The notes under the pieces are model-generated. The model saw nothing but the letters and a program-made list of their open reading frames with translations, searched no databases and had not been told where the DNA came from. A stretch of 64,000 bases of DNA, from positions 4,218,221 through 4,282,220 of the forward strand of contig LR746270.1 in assembly GCA_902729315.2 (NCBI GenBank), written 5' to 3'. This document shows, piece by piece, positions 38,594 through 49,989 of this stretch. How positions within the stretch are numbered: the first letter of the stretch is position 1; each line of letters starts with the position of its first letter. The stretch is from Spirodela intermedia (Eukaryota; Streptophyta; Magnoliopsida; Alismatales; Araceae). The position numbers were made by a program, and so were the translations under genes.

Positions 38594-38630
38594 TCTCTCT
38601 CCCTCTCTCTCTTTCTCTCTCTCTATCCCT
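37700..38630. repeat. long CT-rich (minus-strand GA) satellite-like tract
   Basis: About 0.93 kb made almost only of C and T, with sparse G and A interruptions. Pure (CT)n blocks (37700-37775, 38168-38223, 38438-38515) alternate with higher-order patterns. A 73-bp unit starts at 37964, 38037 and 38110, and a 26-bp unit (cgcttcctctctgtctc...) starts at 38326 and 38352. On the minus strand it is a GA tract about 350-1280 bases upstream of the proposed xylanase start. Long Ser/Leu- or Glu/Arg-rich open frames through it are low-complexity artefacts. Confidence 0.97.
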
Positions 38631-38639
38631 CTCCCCGTT

Positions 38640-40272
38640 GGCAAATGTATCCATACAAACATGCGTATGTACTACTCTTCATATGAGCGAAAATAATCCA
38701 GAGAATAACAACCTGAAACTAGACTACGGTGAGTAGACGCGCTTACCCATGTTTATCTCTGAATGATGCAATGCAGAGAAGAGATTTGCAATACGCATTA
38801 CATATGCATTTAATGTCTTCAGGTCTCAACACATTAACCACGGATGATTAAAGTTTGAGGGCGATGAATCTGTCGTGGAACCACCAGGTTGGCGGCCAAC
38901 GTTCTAAGACACCGACGCTAGCCGTCGCATTCATGTTCATATTGGGTCCACATTCCCAAGCGAACGCCGCAGATCTATGGCCCCTCAAGCCGCTGCATTG
39001 ATAAAGCGACAGACTAATCTTCGTACGCTGACGGAAAGCCTAGATTGGCTTAAATGAACGGATGTCCCGACACTAGGATATACCGAGCAACGGAGTTCGT
39101 TTCTAGGACACTGTTCGTCCATCGTGCCAATCTCTCTACCTTCCTCACTGTCTGTACTATGAAAGTAGTTCAAAGAATGAGGATGAATACACCTAATGGA
39201 TTATTATAATTTTCTGATTCGAAAGTATTCGAGATTTCTAGAAAGGAGATGACAATGAAAGAATTTCTCGCATGAGTTTTCAATGTTATCTTCTTTCATT
39301 TTGCGCTACCCAAAGTCAAACTTAGAGTGTCATACTGATCAAGGTTCATTAATACTTCACTGGACTATTCAGTTTGCTACCCGCGTGACCTTTACCTGTT
39401 TTATAAAGGATGTCAGGTCTGGAGATAAATGTATTCCTATACTGGTTTCTAGTTTGTACTTTTGTGAAACCTACGTCTGCATTTAATTTCTAACAGCATC
39501 TATGATGCAGACCCACGCCACTTGTGTAGGGAGCACTCAATATTTCTGTTCTGTCCGCCCACAGAAGGATGGTAATGAGGCCTCATGAGTGGGTATATTC
39601 CCAAATGGGATAGGGTTACTCTATGCATGACAAACTAATTTCGAGTCGGTACGTAAATAGCTTTAACACCTTCCGTTGTCCAACCTCCCTTTTCTTCTTT
39701 TTCTTGACAATTTCGATCGTACATAATCAAGTTTCATGACAATCACTGTTGAGTGGTCAGCCCGTATCGCGGCAAGTTATTAACGATGGAGGCTTCCGAG
39801 GGAATATGAATGTTTTTATAGTCATCGCGTCTCCCGGAGGCCAAGATGGGCACGGAGAGATTGGTTGAGGGAGAACGAGAGAGGGGAATGAAACAGTTAC
39901 TTGGCAACGGGAGGGCATGGGATCTGAAGAGGAGAGAGACAGGGAAGAAAGTAAGTGGTACGCTTTATGGGCTTTTGTTCCGGAATTCTAGACTTTAGAA
40001 CCATTGGCACAGAGAATAATGCTATTTTCGTCAACCTGAGAGGAATCTACGCCGGCAATTGCCATAAGGCCCCTTCGGTCATTGAAGGGGTTTTATTCCA
40101 GCTTGGACGGTAATGTGAGCAGATGGGTTGAAATTTTGGCTAAACTGATATAGGCTACGTCTAGATAATTCCTCAAAGTTGAGTCTGAAGCCACAATGGC
40201 ATCAATTTGTCAGAATTATAGCTGACTGAAATTATGATCTACTGGTCACCAATGGACGAAATGGAGGTTTAC
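38640..40272. repeat. unidentified dispersed repeat, copy B
   Basis: Begins right after the CT tract. Landmarks shared with copy C (41.27-43.18 kb): 'aacctgaaactag' near 38710 and 41328, 'aaccaccaggttggcggc' near 38879 and 41497, 'cccttttcttctt' near 39688 and 42610, 'gccaagatgggca' near 39841 and 42759, and 'aaggccccttcgg' near 40066 and 42990. The offset starts near 2620 and grows to about 2920 because copy C carries an extra internal duplication. It ends at a defensin signal-peptide exon. Confidence 0.7.
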
Positions 40273-40342
40273 TTGTGGTAGTGAGCAGCGAGAGGACCAT
40301 TACGAGCATGAAGATGATGGGGAACACTTGGACACGTGCCAT
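40273..40342 (-). pseudogene. intact defensin signal-peptide exon without a mature exon
   Basis: ATG at 40342 followed by a 23-residue hydrophobic leader (MARVQVFPIIFMLVMVLSLL), then a GTAAAC donor. The exon is exactly 70 nt and phase 1, as in the complete gene at 2779, and both share 'GCCCATGGC' around the start. No eight-cysteine frame exists downstream on the minus strand; repeat copy B follows instead. If unspliced, the frame would stop after 36 residues. It may be an orphan exon, or may be used with an unrecognised downstream exon. Confidence 0.55.
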
Positions 40343-40659
40343 GGGCAAAGTAAGTTTAAGATGAAGATAAGAGAGAGACAGAGACATGGGATGAAGAGAT
40401 AAGACATGCCGGGAGTTCTTTGATACAGCCATAGTACCCGTCTTCATCCGCTGTTTGATCGTGTTTACAGTTTTGAGAAAATTAATACTAGATTATAAAA
40501 TAGGAGGAGAACAAATCTGTAGCAAAATTAATTACGATAACAGCCATTGGGAAAAGATCAATGTGCCTGAACACATCGGTGCCAGCTGTCGCCTAAATGT
40601 CCCCTTCTGCCATCGAAGGCAGGCTTGTACGGTAAATGAGGAGTAAGAGTAACAGTGAG

Positions 40660-41030
40660 CTGATAAGGCGGCTGCAGGTTACAAGCGACATCCCACCGTT
40701 AGATTTTGACTGCTACTATTTGGTCGGGGGGATAGACAAGTCATACTTGATTACGACTTCAACTAATACTGAGCTCCCCCTTCATGTCAATCCACATATC
40801 TCTCTTTCTTTGTGCTTTTTTTCTTCATCTTTTTTTCTCATGTTCGTATCTTCGAAAGGCTTCTACGGTATCACATGAAGTTAATGTCTTATTTTCTTTC
40901 AAGGGCTGCGCAGGCTCAGTGACGTGAGGCTGTGCACATTCAAGTTTCATTAACAGTTATACTGACTTGTGAACTTGTTACTGCAGTTAGAGTTGTCCAC
41001 AGATCTGTCTTGAATTCCCATTTATTTTTT
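40660..41030. repeat. dispersed module, second copy of 17.63-18.01 kb
   Basis: Shares 'acatcccaccgt', 'agattttgactgcta', a T-rich 'cttcatctt' stretch and 'ctgtgcacattcaagtt' with 17.63-18.01 kb. It lies on the upstream side (minus strand) of the orphan defensin exon, so it may be part of its old promoter region. Confidence 0.55.
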
Positions 41031-41199
41031 TGTGCGGCGCAGTTGTATCCATTGTGAATAATGGGTTTGAAATCTGGAACATGCCCAAATCTGATGGAAG
41101 GACTGCATCAGGAACCCAAATCCGGCAAACGCTGAACCAGATCCAGATACTCTTTCCACTGGAATTCAATTTGATTCTGAGGAATTCGAACGCTGAACT

Positions 41200-41202
<3 letters not shown>

Positions 41203-41241
<39 letters not shown>

Positions 41242-41251
41242 CGCTCGCTCT
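41203..41251. repeat. (CT)n microsatellite with CTCG units
   Basis: A CT run ending in 'cgctcgctcgctct', immediately left of repeat copy C. This mirrors the CT tract left of copy B at 37.70-38.63 kb, so the CT run was probably already part of the duplicated unit. Confidence 0.9.
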
Positions 41252-41269
41252 CCGTATGTCTATATATCT

Positions 41270-43180
41270 ATATGGGCACGCGTACGTAACTACTCTTAAT
41301 ATGTGCGAAAACGTCCAGAGAATAATAACCTGAAACTAGATTACGGAAGTAGATGCGCTTGTCCATGTTACCCATAAACGATGTTAATGCAGAGCAAAAG
41401 ATCTGTCATACGCATCACAGATGTATTATAATTTCTTGAGGTCTGAAAGCTTCAACCTCGGATGATGAAAGTTTGAGACGTTGAACTTGTCGGGGAACCA
41501 CCAGGTTGGCGGCTAACGTTCTAAGACACCCACGCCAGCTGTCGAATTCATGTTCATGTCCCCCGGTAAAAGCAGATGATCTGTGGCTAGTGCGGCCGCT
41601 GTATGGATATAGCGACAGACTCGTCTTCACACGTTGACGTAAAGCCTAGATCGGCTTAAATGGACGGATGTGCGGACGCACGGATATACTGTGGTAGTGG
41701 AGCTCGTTCCTTGGATCCTGTTCATCCTTCATTCCAATCTTCTCTCCCCTTCTCACTGTTTATACTATGAAAATATTTGAGAGAATGATGGGATGAACCC
41801 ACCTAATGGATTGTTAAAATTCCAAATTTCGTGTAAAATCGGGATATCTAGAGAGGAGATGACAATCAATTAAGTTCCCGCATGAATTTCCAATGTTTTA
41901 TTTACTTCTTGCGCTACCCAAATTCAAACACAGGAGGTGATCAAGTTGCATTAAGATACTTTGACTGATTGTTCAACTTGCTACTCGCATGTCTTTGACC
42001 TGTTTATAAGTGTTGTCATGTCTGGACAGAAAAGAAATCCTAATAATGGTTTCTAGTTTATACTTTTCCGCAACCTGCTGCTACATTTAATTTCTAATAA
42101 CGCCCTAGCTTGCAGACCCACGCTAGTTGAGTAGGGACCACTCGATATTCATGCCTTGTGGTATCAAAATAGTCCCGAAAAGCCTGACATGACTATAGAA
42201 CTCATGAGGGGTTATATTACCAAAAAGGATGGCTAACTCAACGTATGATCAGGTCACACTAATCACTTCACTCGACTATTCAACTTGTTACTTGCGTGCC
42301 CTTGACCTGTTTTGTAAAGGTTGTCATGTCTGGAAAGAAATGAAATCCTGATAATGATTTCTAGTTTGTACTTTTGTGTAACCTGCCTCTATATTTAATT
42401 TCTAACAGTGGCGGTTGAGTAGGGACCACTCAATGTTCCTGTCCTCTCCAGCTAAAGAAGGATGATAACAAGGCCTATATGTGTTATCAAAGTATAACTG
42501 CAGACCTCATGAGGGGATATATTCCCAAAAAAGATGGCCTTCCTTAGTGCATGACTAAGTAATTTTGAGTCGCAGCGTACATAACTTTAACCCCTTTCGC
42601 TGTCCAACATCCCTTTTCTTCTTCTTCCTGGGAATTGTGATCGTACATAATCTAGTTTCATGACTATTAGCGTTGAGTGGTCAGTGTATCGCGGCAAGCT
42701 ATCAACGACGGAGACTTCGGATGATATCAACGTTCTAACATTCATCACGTCAGTCGGAGGCCAAGATGGGCATGGAGGGATTCGTTGAGGGAGAACAAGA
42801 GAGGGGATTGAAACCGTTACTTGGCAAGGAGAGGTCATGGGATATGAAGGAGAGGGAGACGGAAGGAGGGGAAGCGTTACGGACCATATGGGCCTTTGGG
42901 CCAGAAATCATCCATGTTCAGCTTCTAAACAAGAACCACTGGCACAGAGAACATCATTTTATTCGTCAAACTCCGCCGGCAGTTGCTAGAAGGCCCCTTC
43001 GGCCATTGAAGGGGTGTTAGCCCTGTCTGGACGGTAACGTTAGCAGACAGCGTTGAGATTTTGGCGGGCCTGATCTAGGCTAGGTTTACAGATAATTCCT
43101 TAAACTAGAGTGAGAACTCACAACGGCATCAACGTGCCCCTCTCTCCATGTCTTCTTCTCTTATTCTTTTTTATTCTTAT
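41270..43180. repeat. unidentified dispersed repeat, copy C, with internal duplication
   Basis: Same order of blocks as copy B, but a segment of about 0.28 kb is present twice, at about 41935-42215 and 42245-42530. Each holds 'gttcaacttg', 'gtcatgtctgga', 'ttgagtagggaccactc' and the following block. Some minus-strand frames (for example 42587-42838) keep a few similar residues in copies B and C but are broken in copy A. Confidence 0.65.
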
Positions 43181-43199
43181 GTCTGAAAGTTTTCATAAG

Positions 43200-44560
43200 G
43201 CGCACACAACAACGGTCGAATTTTCCTTTCATTCTGGGTCCACGTCCCCCTGGAGGATGCAGTGGATGTGTGGCCCGCTCGGCCGGTGCATGGATAAGAG
43301 CGACAGACTCGTCTTTGCACGTTCACATAACGCCTACAGAGGACCCAAGGAAATAATGTTGTTACGGAGGTCCGGACCCAAGGATGTACTGCTGTTACGG
43401 AGCTCGTTTCTAGGACACAATCTCTCCCACTCTCACTGTTTACTCCGTAAAAATGTTTCAGAGAAGGATCGGATGAACCCAACTGAAGGATTAATACATT
43501 TCTTAAACTTCGCGGAAATTCTCCGATCCGAAAGCATTCGAGATGCCTACAAAGGGAATGACAATGGAGAAGGTTCTCACATGAATTTACCACGTTATCT
43601 TTAACTTTTTCCGCTCAAGGGCAAATATAAGAGGTCGTACTGATCAACTTGCATGGTCCTCACCTATTTTAGCAAGGTTTTGAGGTCTGGGCCGAAAGTA
43701 GAAGCCTAATATGGCTTCGAGGTTGTACTTCTGTGTAAGCTGCGCCTGCATTTAAGTCACAGACAACGCCATAGCTCTGAGGCCCGCGCCGGTTGAGTAA
43801 GGACTAGATATTTCGGTCCCGCCCGCCTAGAGAAGGATGGTAACTAGGCCGAGATGCGGTATAACAGCAACACGACTGATTCACATCTCAGGGGTCCTGA
43901 CCTACTCAAGGTGCGTAGCTCGCTGGAGGCATTGAAGGCTCCATCAATATCTGTAATTGGTGTCGGTGGACTGGTTGGCGAACCCCCCCAGGCCTTATAG
44001 GGTTGGTACTCCCAAAAGGATGCGCTCACTCGACGTTATGACAGACTAGTTTCGAGTCGGTGTGTACAATGGCTCTCACCCCTTCGCTGTCAGAACTCCC
44101 TTTTCTTCTTCTTCTCGACTTTTTTGATCGCACATAATGTGGTTTCATGACTAATGTTGAGTGGTCACTCTGTATCGCCGTAAGTTATCAACGACGGGGA
44201 CGGAGGCTTCCGCGAGAATAATTATCTAGCGACCATCACGTCAGCGGAAAGCCAGGGTGGCTACAGGGTGAACCCGTACGGGATTTACACACTTTTGGGC
44301 CAGAAATAGTCCATGCGCAGGTTTTACACTTGGCACCCATTGGCGGAGAGAACAACGTTACCTTCGTCCACCAATGAGGACAACTCCATCGACAATTGCC
44401 AGAAGGCCCTTCGGCCATTGAACAGGTGTTAGTCCGGCCAGAGAAGGTTCCGTTTTTTGCAGGGTAGTGCGGGAGTGCGACCACAACCAGGTAGTGCGAC
44501 AAGACGGGGTTCATATTTTGGCCGAGAGGATAGGGGCTAAGCCTCTAGACAATTCCTTGA
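43200..44560. repeat. unidentified dispersed repeat, copy D
   Basis: Shares the 'gatcggatgaaccca' (near 43469), 'cccttttcttcttctt' (near 44098), 'gagtggtcac' and 'aaggcccttcggccattgaa' (near 44403) blocks with copies A-C. It is shorter and more diverged. A 164-codon plus frame (43110-43604) starts with a hydrophobic stretch but has no known domain. Confidence 0.55.
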
Positions 44561-44569
44561 ACTTGAGTG

Positions 44570-47033
44570 AGAATCTACAACAAAATTCCTCATGTGGGAG
44601 GGAAGGAGGGCTTTCTTCAAAGAGCGAACAGAGGACAACTCTGAGAATGAAATCTTCCGAAAGTGGGCAGACACTAAAATCTGTTAAAAAATGACGAACC
44701 TCTCCCGATAGAAAAGGAGAGGATCTGCTGTTGAAAAATATGTCCAATTTAAGAACAGGTAGTGCCGGAGTTTCTTGAATAAAGGCTCCATATTGGGCTT
44801 CAGCCTAGATCCAGTTGAGACCCAGCGTACCTCATCCCCTGCAGCAGGACCAAGGAGCCTTAGAGGGTTTGCGGTTGTCGTCAGCGAGGAAGATGGTACC
44901 CGGGAATGCATAAAGGTCCCAAATCGCGCAATACGCAAGGCCAACTCGCTAGTGACCAGATCACTCAAATCGTTCGCGTCAAGAGAAACACCAAATAAGG
45001 GTAGAACTAAAAGTAGAATATAGACGCTAATGTAATATCTTAAGAATAAGAAGCTACCAATGAGGTAAACACATTTTACCTCTACGTACCCGATTTATAT
45101 ATAAAGTTAGAGCCGGAATGACAAGGCTAAAATTCCATTTTAATGAGGCAGGTTCTGTCACCCCCCGCAGAAAACCAGAGGACCCCCTGCTAGCAGTATT
45201 CGTTTGAAGCCATCGGCAGTGGCGACTTGATGTCTGCAGTTAGTAGTTATCGTTCATCTTTCTTTCAGACACTAATGCCAGTAGCGCTGCGTATGCAGAC
45301 GGACGCAGAGTGGATAACAGTGGAGGAGATGATGGCGATGACAGTGAACAGGCAAGATCAGATCCTAACCACCTATTGTGGCGATGGTGAGATCGGTAAA
45401 GGCAAGGGAGACTACAGAAGTGATGGAGGCTGTAGGCGTATTTTCGGCTGAAGGCCTCTGTTCAGCAGATGTTGGCGCAGCTGGTCTCTCTCCAGCAGTG
45501 TTCCTTGTGACTGTCTCTATCGCTCGCCAGTCTTTGCTTTTGGTGCCTATGCCACCTCCATTGCTCCTACTGCCATACGATCAATTCACGCACTACAGAA
45601 GTTTTTCAGGGGCCACAGCCATCTTGACATTTGGCATGCTGATTTGTCCGGGTGACTATCCAAATCCTTAAATTATAGTACCGACCTCTTGATATGATCC
45701 CCTTTGGGAAGATCAGATCTGAGTGAATTAGGAGAGAAATAGTTGCATTGATCCTCAACTTAGGACAATGTTGTAGAGATAGAATGTCAAGATGACAGTT
45801 CTATCAAAGTACAAGAAAGGAAAGAGGAAAATAAGAGTAAAAGGGTACGGAATGAATTAGAGAGGATTCCCCTGCCTCTCCTAATTCCGAACTGTTCTCC
45901 TCTCATCTGTTCTTCCCAAGGTGTAATTAGAACCTTGGCATGTGCTATGCACATGTCCACCTCTTACACCTGCATGACAGTAATGGGGTCATAAAATTAT
46001 TCTGCCCTACAGATTCACCTGGTCCTCTAGGTGAAAGTCTGGAAATTGACGAGTAATATTCCGTGCATGCTCTCATGAAGCCTCATGATCTGGTAGATTG
46101 GCACATTAGATGAAAATCTCTGAGCCTTGATTCCCTAAATGTCACTAATTAGGATGATAAAAAATTCAACTTATAAGACTGATTTTATAGCAAATATAAC
46201 TAAAAAGAATAAAAGAAAGTCTAATTGATCCATAGGGAATTGTCTAACCTAATATGATTCTAATGATTAGTTCTATTGTTTGACATTAAGGAAGATTTAG
46301 GTGAGAAGATGAAAAGAGAGCTGACTCGGACAAACTAAGAGATAAAGTGAAGAATCTCTTGATGATCTTTCAATCACCAAAAGAGGGGAAATAATATAGA
46401 AAAGTGTTACCATGGACTGAATATAGATGAAATTAAGATCACTATACTCCTACTCTCTCCTAGTCTAGTCCCTCTCTTCTCTACCTTAATCTCTTGTTTA
46501 ACCTTGAGGATTTAAGGGATGAAAAGATGATTAAGGTATAAGACAAGCACCTAATAACTGCTCCAAAGATAGCTTATCCTCCTAGATCAATTTTGTGCCG
46601 CTTACAAGATCAGTAAGAAGATGAATTCTATATATTCCTATTCTAAGTCTAGTCTACCTCCTCTCCACTCTTCTTTGAATTGTTGTCAACCTTGATGCCT
46701 CAAGGGTTCAAACAAGACTTAAAGAGGATGGAATGAATGGGGAAGGGATGATCTCTCCTCCTAGGTCAACCTGTTACCCTCCTAGGGATCAATAGGAGAA
46801 GGCGATCCTACTATTCCTCTCTTGAATTGCTTGGTATCATTTTGAGATTCTACAGGAGTAGATAATATCATAAAATGAAATTTCATTCATCAAAATAAAA
46901 TGTAATACATCATGAACGAACTAAATACATGAAAGATGCCTTTCATATATCATTTAGAGTAAAGCGGACCCCTCAAAAATCTTGAATTACCTCAAAGGTG
47001 AAGTTCTTAGAGATCTCCTCTTCTCCCTCTTGG
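44570..47033. other. intergenic, repeat-like, no recognised gene
   Basis: Frames at 44684-44968 (minus), 44775-45023 and 45227-45671 (plus) show no known domain. A degenerate tandem repeat lies at 46445-46815. From about 45.7 kb the DNA is AT-rich and non-coding. Confidence 0.4.
46445..46815. repeat. degenerate tandem repeat, unit about 184 bp
   Basis: 'agtctagtc' at 46462 and 46646, each followed about 50 bases later by 'ttgtt..aaccttga' and later by 'tcctcctag(a/g)tcaa'. Two units and the start of a third. Confidence 0.55.
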
Positions 47034-47038
47034 GTGCT

Positions 47039-48678
47039 TGACGTGACTCAGTCGTTGTATATTAAATCACGCAAATATAAAATTTATAAAACTAGAAAAT
47101 ATGAATTTTCAGATATTTAGAAGTATTTCTAAATAAATCTATCAATTATAATTTAATAAAAATTCTAAAAATAGTAGTAATTTTCCAGGTCGATCACAGG
47201 AATGTAATATAATATCTGGTAATTATTTAGAATTTTTCTCAATGAATACGATTTTCTTACGAATTTTATACTAGGAAATAAAAAGGAAATATATTTAAAA
47301 TTCACGAAAAAAAAGGAAATAAGGGTGCGGACGTCAGGATGACGTCAGTGCCCAGCGAACGCGAATCAGGCGGAAATAGAGTTCCGCTCGGCGATTCTTA
47401 CATAAGTGATTACAAACGACTTAATTAATCAAATTAAGATCTGTAAAAGCCGAAAGAATCGTAATTGAACGAAGTATAGTTTGGTAAATTAAAATCATAC
47501 AAAGTATCAGTAAATGAAGCATAAATTAAATTAAAAGCAGAAAAATAGAGTTTCAGCGTCGCGACGGCGATGCGTCGGTGATGCACCGGAATCCTAAGCG
47601 TTCGGGAGGATCGTCGTGCAGTGTCCATGGCCTCAAAGGCTCTCTTTGGACAAAGACGACGTGGGCAATCTCTAGATCTTCTCACAAAGTCTAGAGATCA
47701 ATGAAGTGGGTCGTCGAATCGTCTCCGACGACTGTCACCCGACGGAGCGGAAAAACGGCGACTTTGCGGCTCTTTGACGGCTGTCACCCGACAAAGAGGA
47801 GCTGGATGGAGGTGGGGCGCGTGTTAGGGAGCTTCATCCTCAAGTCCGCGCAGCAAGAGGAGGCTCTTCATCGCATCTGGTACGCTCTCAGGAGGTGGCG
47901 ACTGATCTCCTGGCGGATCGTCCTCTTCCCGACGACAGCTTGTTCGTTGATCAATCAGAGATGATTTACTCGATGGATTCGCGATCCTTTTATCGCGAAT
48001 CGTTCAGCAATTTTAGTAGCAATGCTCCGCGAATCGCGTTGACGAAATTTTCGCCGATGATCTAGCAATTCTTGTTGCTTAATCCTTCACCGGCGATCTG
48101 CAGGAAAGTCGCGATAATCAGATAAAAATATATGAATTTTGACTCTGGGAGGATTCAAACCCGCGCCGGTCGCCCGCCTCTTCTGAGGAAGGTGTGACGG
48201 GGGTTTAGTCCCACATCGGTTGTACCCCGATTTTTCGGGCGAATATATAGTAATGCTAGCTTTGTGAGCAAAGTCCCTTCTCGCGCGTGTATGACCACTC
48301 TTTGCCCCACAGCCGGCTGGCCACCGGTGACATGGAAGAGGAGTGGCGTACGCGTGCCTTGTCCGTCCCCATGCCAAGCCACTCGAGCCCCTACTCGTGA
48401 CTTACTCCCCGACTGTGCTGCCGACCCGCTTGTGGGTCCGGCTGGCCGGTGGGTCCCCCCATTTTTGTAATATTTTTATTTTTATTTCTTGTTCTTCATT
48501 TATCTCAAAAGTAAGACTGTAAAAATCGTATAAAATCACATAATTACTAAAAAATTCACGTTAATCAATTGAAAACCAAAAATCATTCTTTAACACAAAT
48601 ATAAGTCTATTTATCATGAGTTAAGGCTAAAACTATATTATTTACTAATTATTAACTCATGATAATGAAGACTTATCA
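47039..48678 (-). repeat. solo LTR of the Athila/Tat-like family, CpG-rich
   Basis: Starts TGACGTGACTC and ends ACTTATCA, so it has TG...CA ends, and is about 1640 bp. It aligns along its length with the LTRs at about 49990-51716 and 57761-59492. Flanking bases gtgct (47034-47038) and gtgcc (48679-48683) look like a target-site duplication with one change. No internal domain lies next to it. It keeps many CpG sites lost in the other copies. Orientation is inferred from the full-length copy. Confidence 0.75.
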
Positions 48679-49320
48679 GTGCCTCTCTCTAATGCATAGA
48701 ATGCTCTTTCTCTCTCCTTCTCTGTGGTTTTATACACCTCTTCTAAGCTTTAATCTCAGCCCATAGATCATCTTTAAGTATGCACAACCATAGGATCTCC
48801 CACCCACCCCTTGGAATACCAAAAGGTAGTAAAGAGAGAGAAAAATAGGTGGTGAATGAGTCGGTTATGAAAGAGAGAGAGAGAGAATGGATGCAAAGGT
48901 TAAAGCTCAACTATTGCCTAGGATGTAGAAAATTTCTGATAAATAGAAAAAATATTCAGAAAAAATCCTTTAAAATTCATTTAAACTCAAAAAAAATCCC
49001 AAAAAATTCTAAACAATCTACAAAAATCCCCTGAATATAATGATTCATTTAAAAAAACCCTTGAAAGTAGTAATTAATAGATTAAATGATATGTATTTTA
49101 CAATTATTATTCAAGTTAATCATATAAATAAATAATACGTATACTATAAGAAAATATAAAAAATTTACAAATTACCTAAATTAAGTATGAAATGTCATTT
49201 GACATGAAATTAAGTACTAAATTCTAAATTATGCCCTATTTAACCTAAAGAAGTTGCATGTTACTTGACTTGACTTACAAGTATCTTCCACACTTCTTTG
49301 ATTGGTTGATGTTAGACATG
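48679..49320. other. AT-rich spacer between LTRs
   Basis: No gene seen. A short plus frame (48849-49034) is Lys/Asn-rich low complexity. Confidence 0.5.
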
Positions 49321-49989
49321 TGACATGACCTAATTTTGTTTCATAAATCACACAAATTTAAAATTTATAAATTAAAAAATATTATTTATCTATTTTTCAA
49401 AATATTTCAAAATAAATAATTTAATTATAATTTGATAAAGGCTCAAAAATAGTAAAGAATTTTCAAGTCAAGCACAAAGATGCAAAACAATATTAGGTAT
49501 TTCATAATGTTTGGAAAATAATATAATTTTTAATAATTTTTGGACCAAATGATGAAGATATAATATATTTAAAAAATTGTTAAGAGGAAAATTTAGGTGC
49601 TAATCTAAGATGGCATTAGCACCTAGACAAATGTGAATCAAACAAGAATAAAGTTTTGTTCTAAAATTATTTCATAAGTGATTGTAATTGATCAAAGTTA
49701 TGATCTATGAAAATTAAAAGAACTAAAATTTAATAAGAATAGTCAACTTGAAATTACATAAAATCTCAATAATTTAAATAAAAAATAAGATTAAGTTAAG
49801 AAAAAAAGATTTTTGACTTTGCAATAGCGATCACCAAAATTGTGTGAGTCAGGGAAGATTATTGTCTAATATTGATGACTTGAAAGGCTCTCCTTAGATA
49901 TAAATAATATAGGCAATCTTCAAATTCTTTTGTAAACTCTAAAAACTAATAAAATAAGTTGATAAATCATCTTTAGTGGCTTTCACCCA
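49321..49989 (-). repeat. older LTR of the same family, left half
   Basis: Starts TGACATGACC and aligns with the first 0.7 kb of the solo LTR (for example 'aaatttaaaatttataaa', then 'tttcaccca' against 'tgtcacccg'). It stops where the full-length element begins. The rest of the LTR resumes at 59493, so the two halves are separated by an insertion. Confidence 0.7.

Noticed and set aside
37598-38736. Open frames of 280-360 codons in several frames
   Set aside because: They are Ser/Leu- or Glu/Arg-rich translations of the CT/GA tract, open in several frames at once because the dinucleotide makes no stops. No start context or domain.
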